64,000 bases of DNA from Flavobacterium phycosphaerae (GTDB lineage Bacteria; Bacteroidota; Bacteroidia; Flavobacteriales; Flavobacteriaceae). Positions within the stretch are counted from its first letter, which is position 1, and each line of letters starts with the position of its first letter. A program made the position numbers and the translations under genes. The stretch is taken from contig NZ_JAAATZ010000001.1 in NCBI RefSeq assembly GCF_010119235.1, forward strand, positions 2,944,501 to 3,008,500, read 5' to 3'. This document shows positions 38,049-46,736 of this stretch, one piece after another. The notes under the pieces are model-generated. The model did not search any database and was not told the origin of the DNA. It was given only the letters and a program-made list of their open reading frames with translations.

Positions 38049-38960
38049 ATGAGAACAAAAATTTTAATATTCGCTTTGATGTTAACGTGTTACACCGGGA
38101 TTGCTCAGCAAGATGCCCAGTACACCCAATACATGTATAACACTATCAATATCAATCCCGCTTACGCAGGATCGAGAGGAGTTATGAGTATTTTTGGTTT
38201 ACATCGTACCCAATGGGTAGGACTTGAAGGCGCACCTACTACTAACGCCTTCTCTTTAAACACTCCAATTAACAATAGTAATCTTGGAGTTGGTTTATCT
38301 TTTGTAAATGATAAAATCGGACCTACTAACGATAATACTATCTCTGCTGACGTATCCTATACCGTTCAGATGTCGGAATCTTACAAATTGAATTTTGGAG
38401 TAAAGGCATCCGGAAACTTCTTTAATCTGGATAGAGACAAATTAAATCCACAAGATGATACAGACAACCATTTGCAAAATGTCAACAATGACTTCTCTCC
38501 TAACTTGGGAGCCGGTGTCTACTTGCACTCTGATAAATTATATCTCGGAATGTCGGTACCTAACTTTTTGCAGGATAAAAAATACAACGACAATGAATTT
38601 GCTGTGTTTCAAGAAAGAATGAACTTTTATTTCATCGGTGGGTATGTATTTGACATCTCCCCTTCTATCAAGTTCAAACCTGCTTTCTTAACCAAAGTAG
38701 TTACAGGATCTCCGCTTCAGGTAGATGCTTCGGCCAACTTTTTGTTCTTTGACAAGTTGATGCTAGGTGGAGCTTACCGCTGGGATGCCGCGGCAAGTGC
38801 CTTGGCCGGGTTCCAAATAACAGACGGATTGTTCATAGGATACAGCTACGATATGGAAACTACTAAGCTTAAACATTACAATTCAGGGTCTCACGAGGTA
38901 TTTTTGAGATTTGAATTATTCAGTAAAGTCAGCAAAATGACATCACCTAGATTCTTCTAA
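38049..38960 (+). CDS. PorP/SprF family T9SS outer membrane protein, copy 2
   Basis: 303 residues, the same protein as copy 1 at 27767, including the MRTKILIFALML signal peptide and the INPAYAGSRG signature. It lies in the identical 2.5-kb block. Since the two adhesin C-terminal domains are also nearly identical, either PorP copy may serve either adhesin. Spacing to the adhesin and to the PorE-like gene is conserved. Confidence 0.9.
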   Translation: MRTKILIFALMLTCYTGIAQQDAQYTQYMYNTININPAYAGSRGVMSIFGLHRTQWVGLEGAPTTNAFSLNTPINNSNLGVGLSFVNDKIGPTNDNTISADVSYTVQMSESYKLNFGVKASGNFFNLDRDKLNPQDDTDNHLQNVNNDFSPNLGAGVYLHSDKLYLGMSVPNFLQDKKYNDNEFAVFQERMNFYFIGGYVFDISPSIKFKPAFLTKVVTGSPLQVDASANFLFFDKLMLGGAYRWDAAASALAGFQITDGLFIGYSYDMETTKLKHYNSGSHEVFLRFELFSKVSKMTSPRFF

Positions 38961-38978
38961 TAACACAACGATTATATT

Positions 38979-40937
38979 ATGAAAAATAAATTTATATATT
39001 TAGTACTGATAGCTATCACTTGTGTGAATAGTTATGCGCAGACTTCCACTGCTACTAACAAAAAAGAAGTGAAAGGCAATAAGGAGTATGAAAAATTAGC
39101 CTATATAGATGCTATCAAAACCTATGAACGCATTTATGAAAAAGGATATAAATCTCCCGATATGCTGCTCAAAATAGGGAATGCCTACTACTTTAATGCT
39201 GAGCTTGAAAAAGCCAACAAGTATTACAGTGAACTTTATGCCATGAATCCGGAACAGGAACCCGAGTTCTATTACCGTCATGCACAAACTCTCAGAGCAG
39301 TTAAAGAAAATGAAAAAGCTGATGCTATGTTGGCCTTATTCATGCAAAAAAAAAGTAATGATGCCAGAGCCAAAATACTCTCTAAACACAGAGATTATAT
39401 GGCAGAAATCAAGAAAAACTCCGGTCGTTACAAAATCGAAAATGCAGGGATAAACTCAAAATACTCTGATTACGGTCCGGCTTTTATGGGCACCAAAGTA
39501 ATCTTTTCTTCTGCGCGTGATACAGGGAATTTCTCTAAAAGAATACACTCTTGGACAGGCGAACATTTTACCAACCTTTACAGTGCCAATATGGGCGAAG
39601 ACGGCTCTCTTTCTGCCGTAGATAAGTTTGGTAAACAAATCAACACCAAGTTCCATGAAGATACTCCTGCTTTTACCAAAGACGGTAAAACAGCTTACTT
39701 CACCCGTAACAACTACCTTGACGGTAGAGGATTTGATGCCGGGAAAGTAACGTTGCTTAAAATTTACAAAGCTACTCTTGATAAAGACGGAAATTGGACC
39801 AACATAACTCCGCTGCCTTTTAACAGCGATAGTTATCAAACCGCTCACCCTGCGCTTTCTTTTGATGAAAAAACCATGTACTTCGCTTCCGATATGCCGG
39901 GAACTCACGGGTTATCTGATTTATATCGCGTAAAAATTACAGAAGACGGTTCTTTCGGAACTCCCGAAAACTTAGGGGATGCCATTAACACCGAAGGACG
40001 TGAAACCTATCCTTTTGTTAATGAAGACAACGAATTGTACTTTGCCTCTGACGGACAACCGGGTCTGGGTGCCTTGGATATTTTTATCACTAAAGTACCT
40101 AAAGACGGCTCGCTGAACTTCAAGCAAGTACTCAACGTAGGAGAAGAAGCCAACGGACCTAAAGATGATTTTGCTTTAATCATTGATTCGAAAACCAAAA
40201 AAGGATTCTTAAGCTCTAACCGTGACGGTGGACAAGGCAATGATGATATTTACAAATTTGTGGAAACCAGACCTATCTGGTGTGAGCAAGTGTTATTTGG
40301 TGTAGTAACCGATCAGGATACCAAAGTTATTCTACCGGGAGTTGCCCTGACTTTAATGGACAGTAACTTCAACAAAATCAAAGAAACCGTATCCGATACT
40401 CAAGGTAAATACGAATTTACCGAAGTGGAATGTGGTGAAAAATATTATGTAAGAGCTTCTCTGGAAGGATACAACACCAAAGAATCTCCGGTGATTATCG
40501 GGAAAGATACCGGAAAAACAGAGCTAAACATCGAACTTGAAAAAACAGCTAAACCTATTCCGATTGGTGGGGATTTAGCCGATGTATTCGGAATCAACTT
40601 AATCTATTTTGACTTAGATAAATGGAATATCCGTCCTGATGCTGCCATCGATTTAGCAAAAATCCTCGATGTATTAGAACAATATCCGACAATGAAAATT
40701 GATATTCGTTCACATACCGATAGCCGTGCTTCTTTTGCTTACAACGAAAAATTATCAGACAGAAGAGCCAAATCAACCAAAGACTGGTTAATCAAAAACG
40801 GTATCAAAGCCGACAGATTAACGGCTAAAGGATACGGAGAATCACAACTCGTGAACAAATGTGCCGATGGCGTGCAATGTACCGAAGCGGAACACCAGCT
40901 TAACAGAAGAAGTCAATTTATTATTACTGCGTTATAA
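38979..40937 (+). CDS. PorE-like OmpA family protein, copy 2
   Basis: 652 residues with the same order as copy 1: signal peptide, TPR, PD40 propeller, CRD, OmpA_C. One residue differs (A474T in SD(A/T)QGKYEF), with seven base changes overall, all in the last 640 bases. Its stop codon is TAA like copy 1, with a different codon before it (ttg versus tta). A separate terminator follows at 40967. Confidence 0.88.
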   Translation: MKNKFIYLVLIAITCVNSYAQTSTATNKKEVKGNKEYEKLAYIDAIKTYERIYEKGYKSPDMLLKIGNAYYFNAELEKANKYYSELYAMNPEQEPEFYYRHAQTLRAVKENEKADAMLALFMQKKSNDARAKILSKHRDYMAEIKKNSGRYKIENAGINSKYSDYGPAFMGTKVIFSSARDTGNFSKRIHSWTGEHFTNLYSANMGEDGSLSAVDKFGKQINTKFHEDTPAFTKDGKTAYFTRNNYLDGRGFDAGKVTLLKIYKATLDKDGNWTNITPLPFNSDSYQTAHPALSFDEKTMYFASDMPGTHGLSDLYRVKITEDGSFGTPENLGDAINTEGRETYPFVNEDNELYFASDGQPGLGALDIFITKVPKDGSLNFKQVLNVGEEANGPKDDFALIIDSKTKKGFLSSNRDGGQGNDDIYKFVETRPIWCEQVLFGVVTDQDTKVILPGVALTLMDSNFNKIKETVSDTQGKYEFTEVECGEKYYVRASLEGYNTKESPVIIGKDTGKTELNIELEKTAKPIPIGGDLADVFGINLIYFDLDKWNIRPDAAIDLAKILDVLEQYPTMKIDIRSHTDSRASFAYNEKLSDRRAKSTKDWLIKNGIKADRLTAKGYGESQLVNKCADGVQCTEAEHQLNRRSQFIITAL

Positions 40938-40966
40938 TTTAACCGCCAATAAGATTTAATCAAGAA

Positions 40967-40997
40967 CAAAAGCTCCTTATATAAGGGGCTTTTTTTA
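40967..40997 (+). terminator. Rho-independent terminator after cassette 2
   Basis: AAAGCTCCTTA with TAAGGGGCTTT (one G-T pair) around a TA-rich loop, then T7. Its T tract merges into the nhaA -7 box. Confidence 0.85.
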
Positions 40998-41003
40998 TCT
41001 TTG
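40996..41003 (+). promoter_or_regulatory. -7 box just before nhaA
   Basis: TATCTTTG matches TAnnTTTG, four bases before the ATG at 41008, so the mRNA would be nearly leaderless if used. Confidence 0.4.
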
Positions 41004-41007
41004 AAAA

Positions 41008-42150
41008 ATGATTATTACCAAACTTTTCAAGGATTTTCTGGATAGCGAAAAAGCAGGTGGTTTTACTTTAATTGCTTGCACGCTCTTGTCTTTACTTTTA
41101 GCGAACTCTATTTGGAGTGATAACTATTTACACCTTTGGCACTTCCAATTGAGCAATCATCCTCTTGAATATTGGATTAATGATGGTTTGATGACCATTT
41201 TCTTTTTATTGATTGGATTAGAATTAGAAAGAGAAGTTTATATAGGAGAGCTATCTAACCTGAAAAATGCCCTGCTACCCATTGCCGCAGCGCTGGGCGG
41301 AATGCTTGTACCAGCCGGACTATATTTGTTCTTGAACTACGGAACGGTTACTCAATCAGGAGCGGGAATTCCGATGGCGACCGACATTGCCTTTGCCTTA
41401 GGCATATTGTCTTTGTTGGGAAATAAAGTGCCCACTTCATTGAAAGTATTTTTGACCGCATTAGCCGTAATCGATGATTTAGGAGCTATTTTGATTATTG
41501 CTGTTTTTTACACCAAAACATTAATTTGGAGCAATCTGTTAATTGCCTTGGGAATCTTTGCTTTTTTGCTATTGTTAAATCGATTGAAAGTCCGCAACCT
41601 AATTCCCTATCTGGTTTGTGGTGTAGCCATGTGGTTTTTCATGCTCAATTCGGGCGTTCATGCAACTATTACCGGCGTGTTATTGGCCTTTGCCATACCT
41701 TTTGGTAACGGAGATGAAAAATCGACTTCCTATATATTGCAGCATTTTTTACACAAACCGGTGGCCTTTTTTATTTTGCCTTTGTTTGCTTTAGCCAATA
41801 CCGCAATTATTCTAACCTCAGATTGGCACTCCGCTTTGAGCCATAAGTATACTTTGGGAATTGCATTGGGATTAATCGTTGGAAAACCAATTGGTATTTG
41901 GCTGTTTAGTTTTCTTGCCGTGAAACTAAAAATTGGTCAGCTTCCCGAAGACTTGAATTGGAAAGCTATTTTAGGAGCCAGCTTTTTGGGAGGCATTGGT
42001 TTTACCATGTCCATTTTCATAACACTCCTCGCCTTCTCTGATAGTGAACATATAAACAATGCCAAAATCATGATACTGATTTCGTCCTTAATTGCCGGAA
42101 TCCTTGGTTTACTTTATTTGAAAATAAATCTTAAAATTCGTAATTCGTAA
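41008..42150 (+). CDS. nhaA: Na+/H+ antiporter NhaA
   Basis: 380 residues with the NhaA pattern: N-terminal SEKAGGFTLIACTLLSLLLANS, FFLLIGLELEREVYIGEL, GIPMATDIAFALGILSLLG (the ATDIAFA segment with an essential Asp) and ALAVIDDLGAILIIAVFY (the two adjacent Asp of the antiport site), then LGGIGFTMSIFITLLAF. Twelve hydrophobic helices are expected. It exports Na+ in exchange for H+ at the inner membrane and controls pH and sodium. Its last residues (KIRNS) are encoded by the start of a 7-bp tandem repeat. It is convergent with corA. Confidence 0.95.
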   Translation: MIITKLFKDFLDSEKAGGFTLIACTLLSLLLANSIWSDNYLHLWHFQLSNHPLEYWINDGLMTIFFLLIGLELEREVYIGELSNLKNALLPIAAALGGMLVPAGLYLFLNYGTVTQSGAGIPMATDIAFALGILSLLGNKVPTSLKVFLTALAVIDDLGAILIIAVFYTKTLIWSNLLIALGIFAFLLLLNRLKVRNLIPYLVCGVAMWFFMLNSGVHATITGVLLAFAIPFGNGDEKSTSYILQHFLHKPVAFFILPLFALANTAIILTSDWHSALSHKYTLGIALGLIVGKPIGIWLFSFLAVKLKIGQLPEDLNWKAILGASFLGGIGFTMSIFITLLAFSDSEHINNAKIMILISSLIAGILGLLYLKINLKIRNS

Positions 42151-42174
42151 TTCGTAATTCGTAATTCGTAATTC
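42136..42174. repeat. ATTCGTA tandem repeat (about 5.6 copies)
   Basis: Five consecutive ATTCGTA units plus ATTC. It contains the nhaA stop codon (42148-42150) and ends two bases before the corA stop. Related AATTCGTAATT motifs occur in other spacers of this window (9829-9860, 46656-46687). Confidence 0.9.
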
Positions 42175-42175
42175 T

Positions 42176-43246
42176 TTAATACCATTTCTTCTTTTTGAAA
42201 TAATAAACCATTCCCAAAAGTAAGAGTAACATACAGCCCAAAATAACAAAATAACCATATTGCCAATGCAATTCGGGCATATTATCAAAGTTCATTCCGT
42301 ATACACCTACTATAAAGGTTAGCGGCATAAAGAATACCGAAACAACCGTCAGGGTTTTCATTACTTCATTCATTTTGTGGCTTTGCGACGAAAAAAAGAA
42401 ATTGGCCGCGCTGTCTAAAGTGGTTAAATCGTATTCAATTTGTTCCAAAAGTTCTAAGCATTTTTGATGCAATCTTTCGAAAAAAGTAAAATTATTAGCT
42501 TCAATTGCATTGAAAACATTATCGTCTTTTATGCTTTTAATCGAATATAAAGAATCGCGCAACGGAATGATGGAACGCTTTAAAAAGTTATAATTGTCAC
42601 GGTGTTTTTCTATTTGTTCTAAAATAGAAAGGTTGGTGCTTTCTTTAGACAAGTTAATCAGTTCTTCTACTTTGTCCTCTTCATTTTCGATGGTAATGTA
42701 GAAATTTTCCATAATAGCATCCAGCAAAAGGTAGAGCAAATAATCTGCTTTTTTAGTTCTTACTATACCGGAATGCGTTCGGATTCGTTCCCGGATGTGC
42801 GTAAAAAAATCACTTCGCTTTTCCTGAAACGACACCAAAATTCCGTTTTTCAATAAAAAACTGATTTGTTCAACATTGATATTATTCGAATCCTCTTCGG
42901 GCAAAAGTGATTTAACATTGAAAAATAAAGTATCATGATATTCATCCAACTTGGTTCGTTTAGTGGTATTCAGAATATCCGAGAGCATAAAATTGTCAAC
43001 ACCCAAATAATCACCAATGGCTTTAATCACCTGTGGGTCATTTAATCCGTGAACATTAAGCCAATTGGTTTTCTCAAAATCAACATGTTTTTGCATTTCG
43101 CTAATATCAAATTCATGATACTCGGCCAAATCAGGGTCGTCATACACAAACAACTGAATTTCGGTTTGAGTATACTTGTGAACTCCGGTATATTCTAATA
43201 AAGTCGGCTGAACTTTTCTCCCTTTTTTGTATTTAATTTTTCTCAC
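42176..43246 (-). CDS. corA: CorA family magnesium/cobalt transporter
   Basis: 356 residues. A long cytosolic, helix-rich N-terminal domain is followed by two membrane helices near the C-terminus (VVSVFFMPLTFIVGVYGMNF and YFVILGCMLLLLLGMVYYF). The GMN signature lies at the end of the first helix, where it forms the magnesium entrance of the pentamer. The start codon appears to be GTG; no ATG lies in frame upstream before a stop. CorA takes up Mg2+ by the membrane potential. Confidence 0.92.
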   Translation of the reverse strand: MRKIKYKKGRKVQPTLLEYTGVHKYTQTEIQLFVYDDPDLAEYHEFDISEMQKHVDFEKTNWLNVHGLNDPQVIKAIGDYLGVDNFMLSDILNTTKRTKLDEYHDTLFFNVKSLLPEEDSNNINVEQISFLLKNGILVSFQEKRSDFFTHIRERIRTHSGIVRTKKADYLLYLLLDAIMENFYITIENEEDKVEELINLSKESTNLSILEQIEKHRDNYNFLKRSIIPLRDSLYSIKSIKDDNVFNAIEANNFTFFERLHQKCLELLEQIEYDLTTLDSAANFFFSSQSHKMNEVMKTLTVVSVFFMPLTFIVGVYGMNFDNMPELHWQYGYFVILGCMLLLLLGMVYYFKKKKWY

Positions 43247-43314
43247 GAACTCTAATTTTGTTTAAAATTAAGCATATTTATTTTTTTCAAACTATTTTTA
43301 CCAAAAATCATTGT

Positions 43315-44548
43315 ATGCAAACGTTACTCATCAACATAAAAGAACTCTTGCAAGTCAGAGAAACACCTATTGACAAAGTTTCCGGTGCGGAGATGGCTAT
43401 TTTACCCTCCATTAAAAATGCATTTCTGTTGATAGAAAACGATACTATAGCTGCTTTTGGACCAATGGAAAACTGCCCGAAATTAAACGTCGAAACGATT
43501 GATGCAACCGGAAGCATTGTTTTACCGAGCTGGTGCGACAGCCATACCCACATTGTTTATGCCGGAAATAGAGAACAAGAATTTGTAGACCGAATTAATG
43601 GCTTGACGTATGAAGAAATTGCCAATCGTGGTGGCGGTATTTTAAATTCGGCTAAAAAACTAAACGAAACTTCCGAAGAAGAAATCTACAACCAATCCAA
43701 AAAAAGATTGGAAGAAGTAATGCAACAAGGAACCGGCGCCGTAGAAATTAAATCGGGTTACGGCTTAACTGTTGAAGGCGAATTGAAGATGTTGCGTGTG
43801 ATTAAAAACTATCACAAAACTACCCCATTGCCATCAAAGCTACTTTTCTGGGCGCACATGCTTTTCCGATGGCTTACAAAGAAAACCATTCGGCTTATAT
43901 CGATTTAATCATCAACGAGATGTTGCCTAAAATTGCTGAAGAAAAACTAGCCGATTATATAGATGCCTTCCTGGAAACCGGTTATTTTTCGGTAATCGAA
44001 ACGGAGCGCATCATGGAAGCCGGTAAAAAATATGGTTTGCGTTCTAAAATACACGTAAATCAATTTACCGCTATTAACGGAATTGCCGCTTGTGTGAAGC
44101 ATAAAGCCCTTTCAGTCGACCATCTCGAAATTGTTACCGATGAAGATATTGAAGCCTTAAAAAACAGCGAAACCATGCCGGTAGCGCTACCCAGTTGTTC
44201 TTACTTTATCAGTATTCCCTATACTCCGGCAAGAAAAATGCTTACTGCAGGATTACCCTTGGCTTTGGCTAGCGACTTTAATCCGGGAACAACTCCTTCG
44301 GGAAATATGAATTTTGTAGTGGCTACCGCTTGTATCAAAATGAAAATGACCCCGAAGAAGCTATCAATGCTGCCACGATAAATGGCGCTTATGCTATGGG
44401 AATTTCAGCCACTCACGGAAGTATTACCGTTGGTAAAAAAGCGAATTTGATTATCACAAAACCTTTGAATTCGTTTTATGAAATTCCGTATGCTTTTGGT
44501 AGCAATCTGATTGAACAAGTTATTCTGAACGGAAAAAGTATCTCATAA
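43315..44548 (+). pseudogene. hutI: Imidazolonepropionase with two apparent 1-base deletions
   Basis: Three frames join to about 411 residues, the normal HutI length. Part 1 (from 43315, MQTLLINIKELLQVRE) has the metal site CDSHTHIVYAGNREQEF. Part 2 has FPMAYKENHS, SKIHVNQF and LASDFNPGTTPSG. Part 3 has AINAATINGAYAMG and ends at 44548. The first break is at CC, 43831-43832 (CCC would restore PLPIKATFLGAHAFPM). The second is at C4, 44350-44353 (C5 would restore MTPEEAINAA). HutI opens imidazolonepropionate to formiminoglutamate in histidine breakdown. Both lesions at C runs hint at sequencing error. A formimidoylglutamase-like gene lies nearby. Confidence 0.85.
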
Positions 44549-44577
44549 AAAAAGTCCCGATTGCTCGGGACTTTTTG
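44549..44577. terminator. Bidirectional terminator between hutI and the coiled-coil gene
   Basis: AAAAGTCCCGA, TTGC loop, TCGGGACTTTTT. A and T tracts on both sides serve both converging genes. Confidence 0.88.
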
Positions 44578-44594
44578 TTTTTATAATTATTAGT

Positions 44595-45479
44595 TTATCT
44601 CAAACTGAAACTGCTTTTTGAAACCAACTCTCCTTTGTCAAACACATTTACGAAGTAAGTGCCTTTGGCAAAATCTTTTCCTTTCAGTTGCTCTTTTACA
44701 TCAACCGTTTTGTTTTCATATTGAACGGTAGTTGTGAAACTGTAGGTCAAGGTATTTTCTCCAAAGGTAGCGGTAGCTTTATCTCCCAACACATTATTTT
44801 TGGCATCAATCACTTGTACATAATAGGTTTTATCACCTGATTTGGCAATTTTGTTTTCAGCAATAGTAAAACTTACTTGAAGCACATCAGTTCTACTGGC
44901 TTTATCCGTTTCTATTTGTTTTCCGGAACTTCTTTGTTTGTAAGCTGCCGTTTTCAAATTGGTAATGGTTAGTTTTGATCCTTTTTCAACCGTTTTGGCT
45001 AATTCTTCATTTTGACCAACCAAAACCTGATTGTATTTTTTAGAATCTTCCAAAACTACTTTGGTACTGTCTAAATTGGTCGTCAAGGTTTGATTTTGCT
45101 GCTTCAGGACTTCTACTTCCTGCATCAGATTCTTCATTTTGGCTTCCATATTTTTATACTGGTCTTTGTATTTTCTTAAGGAAGCATTATCGCCCTTTGA
45201 CTTTTTCAATTCATCCATTAGCTTAACCACTTTGTCACGTTCTGCAATTAATTCATCTGACATGGAAGTGTTTTCTTCAATCGCAGCATCATAAGTTGCT
45301 TTAAGTGCTGCCAGGTCTTTTAAGACGGCTTCTTTTTCAGATTTCGTAGTGGTAACAGTGGTTTCCAACGTTTTAGCATCTGAAGTAAGTTTAAAAATAT
45401 AAATCAAACTACCTATCAGTAAAACTGCCAAAAGGGCAATTATTCCTTTAAGTTTTGAATTATTGTTTTGATTTTCCAT
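44595..45479 (-). CDS. Membrane-anchored coiled-coil protein
   Basis: 294 residues. One membrane helix near the N-terminus (LKGIIALLAVLLIGSLIYIF, about 9-28) is followed by a long coiled coil (about 30-165, e.g. DELIAERDKVVKLMDELKKSK, NMEAKMKNLMQEVEVLKQQ). A C-terminal strand-rich domain (about 170-294: LKTAAYKQRSSGKQIETDKA, TYYVQVIDAKNNVLG) ends SKSSFSLR. No known family signature is clear to me. It probably spans from the inner membrane into the periplasm. Conserved neighbours are hut genes, but the link may be accidental. Confidence 0.65.
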   Translation of the reverse strand: MENQNNNSKLKGIIALLAVLLIGSLIYIFKLTSDAKTLETTVTTTKSEKEAVLKDLAALKATYDAAIEENTSMSDELIAERDKVVKLMDELKKSKGDNASLRKYKDQYKNMEAKMKNLMQEVEVLKQQNQTLTTNLDSTKVVLEDSKKYNQVLVGQNEELAKTVEKGSKLTITNLKTAAYKQRSSGKQIETDKASRTDVLQVSFTIAENKIAKSGDKTYYVQVIDAKNNVLGDKATATFGENTLTYSFTTTVQYENKTVDVKEQLKGKDFAKGTYFVNVFDKGELVSKSSFSLR

Positions 45480-45550
45480 TTCTTAGATTTTTTTTAATTA
45501 ACAAATTTAATACAATTTCTATTAGTAACGTAAGTTATGCATTTTTATTA

Positions 45551-45558
45551 TATTTTTG
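45551..45558 (+). promoter_or_regulatory. -7 box before the formimidoylglutamase gene
   Basis: TATTTTTG matches TAnnTTTG, 18 bases before the ATG at 45577. No clear -33 element. Confidence 0.4.
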
Positions 45559-45576
45559 AGGAAATATTTTAGCATT

Positions 45577-46614
45577 ATGGAGAATGTAATTCCTTTTACC
45601 ATCACTGATTTGGCTAAGGTGACCAATCATCGAAGCGGGGAAGTAAAATTTGGCGAAAAAATGATTACCATTCCCAAAGATGAAAATCCCATCGACTTTT
45701 TAAAAAACAGCGAAGCCAAATACGTCTTGTTCGGTATTCCCGAAGATGTAGGGGTTAGAGCTAATTTTGGCCGACCCGGTGCCGCCTCAGCCTGGAAAAG
45801 TGCTATCAGCAGTATTGCTAATATTCAACATAATCGTTTTTGCAAAGGAAGTCAAATCATTATATTGGGCACACTCGACGTGGCTCAAGAAATGGAAACC
45901 GCCAAAGACTTAGATTTTCATAAAACCGCCGACAGAAAACTATTGAGCACTTTGGTTGAAAAAATAGATAAAGAAGTGGTTCACGTCATTACTTCCATAA
46001 TCAAATGTGGCAAAATCCCGATTATCATTGGTGGCGGACACAACAATGCCTACGGTAATATTAAAGGAACGGCGCTGGGATTAGGAAAACCCATTAATGC
46101 CGTGAATTTTGATGCTCACTCCGATTTCAGGATTTTGGAAGGAAGACACAGTGGTAATGGTTTTTCGTATGCCTATGAAGAAGGTTTTTTGAAAAAATAT
46201 TTCATCTTCGGATTGCACGAAAACTATACTTCTAAGAATGTGGTTGATATTTTAAAGAAAATGGAAGATCGGGTGAATTACAATACATATGATGAAATTA
46301 AAGTTCGTCAACAGAAAAACTTCCAACAAGAATTAAACACCGCATTAGATTTTATCAAAAGTGAAGCTTACGGTATTGAAATCGATTTAGATGCTTTACC
46401 AAATATTGCCAGTAGCGCCATGACCATGAGTGGTTTTTCAGTGGAAGAATTGCGTCAGTTTGTGAACTTTTTCGGGAAAAATAAAAACGCTTCATACCTG
46501 CACATTTGCGAAGGCGCACCGGAACTTGGTGAAGAAAAAAACAACCATCTCATAGGAAAACTTATTGGCTACTTAGTCACCGATTTTATTAAATCAAGAA
46601 AGGAATTGATTTGA
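45577..46614 (+). CDS. Formimidoylglutamase / arginase (ureohydrolase) family protein
   Basis: 345 residues from the ATG at 45577 (an in-frame ATG 21 bases upstream overlaps the promoter). Manganese-binding motifs of the ureohydrolase family are present: IIGGGHNNAYG, NFDAHSDFR and GIEIDLDALPN. With hutI close by, it is most likely HutG, which cuts formiminoglutamate to glutamate and formamide. The family also includes arginase and agmatinase; the weak loop after DAHSDFR (ILEGRHSGNGFSY) fits the formimidoylglutamase-like Bacteroidota group. Confidence 0.82.
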   Translation: MENVIPFTITDLAKVTNHRSGEVKFGEKMITIPKDENPIDFLKNSEAKYVLFGIPEDVGVRANFGRPGAASAWKSAISSIANIQHNRFCKGSQIIILGTLDVAQEMETAKDLDFHKTADRKLLSTLVEKIDKEVVHVITSIIKCGKIPIIIGGGHNNAYGNIKGTALGLGKPINAVNFDAHSDFRILEGRHSGNGFSYAYEEGFLKKYFIFGLHENYTSKNVVDILKKMEDRVNYNTYDEIKVRQQKNFQQELNTALDFIKSEAYGIEIDLDALPNIASSAMTMSGFSVEELRQFVNFFGKNKNASYLHICEGAPELGEEKNNHLIGKLIGYLVTDFIKSRKELI

Positions 46615-46655
46615 AAATTTGACAATATGAAGATTTGAAGATTCTGCAATTTGCC

Positions 46656-46687
46656 AATTCCTAATTCGTAATTCCTAATTCGTAATT
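46656..46687. repeat. Two 14-bp AATTCCTAATTCGT repeats
   Basis: Units at 46656-46669 and 46670-46683 plus AATT. Same motif family as the ATTCGTA repeat at 42136, in the spacer before the helicase gene. Confidence 0.8.
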
Positions 46688-46696
46688 TTTTAACCC

Positions 46697-46704
46697 TATC
46701 TTTG
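46697..46704 (+). promoter_or_regulatory. -7 box of the RhlE-like helicase gene
   Basis: TATCTTTG matches TAnnTTTG, 32 bases before the ATG at 46737. Confidence 0.5.
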
Positions 46705-46736
46705 CCACGGCTTACACTTAATCGTAAGCAAAATTT

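Larger units (their letters stand above)
37787..40300 (+). repeat. Copy B of the 2.5-kb block identical to 27505-30018
   Basis: Second copy, offset 10282 bases. Beyond its ends, seven base differences are seen in the last 640 bases of the porE-like gene and a few in the adhesin C-terminal domain. Confidence 0.88.
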
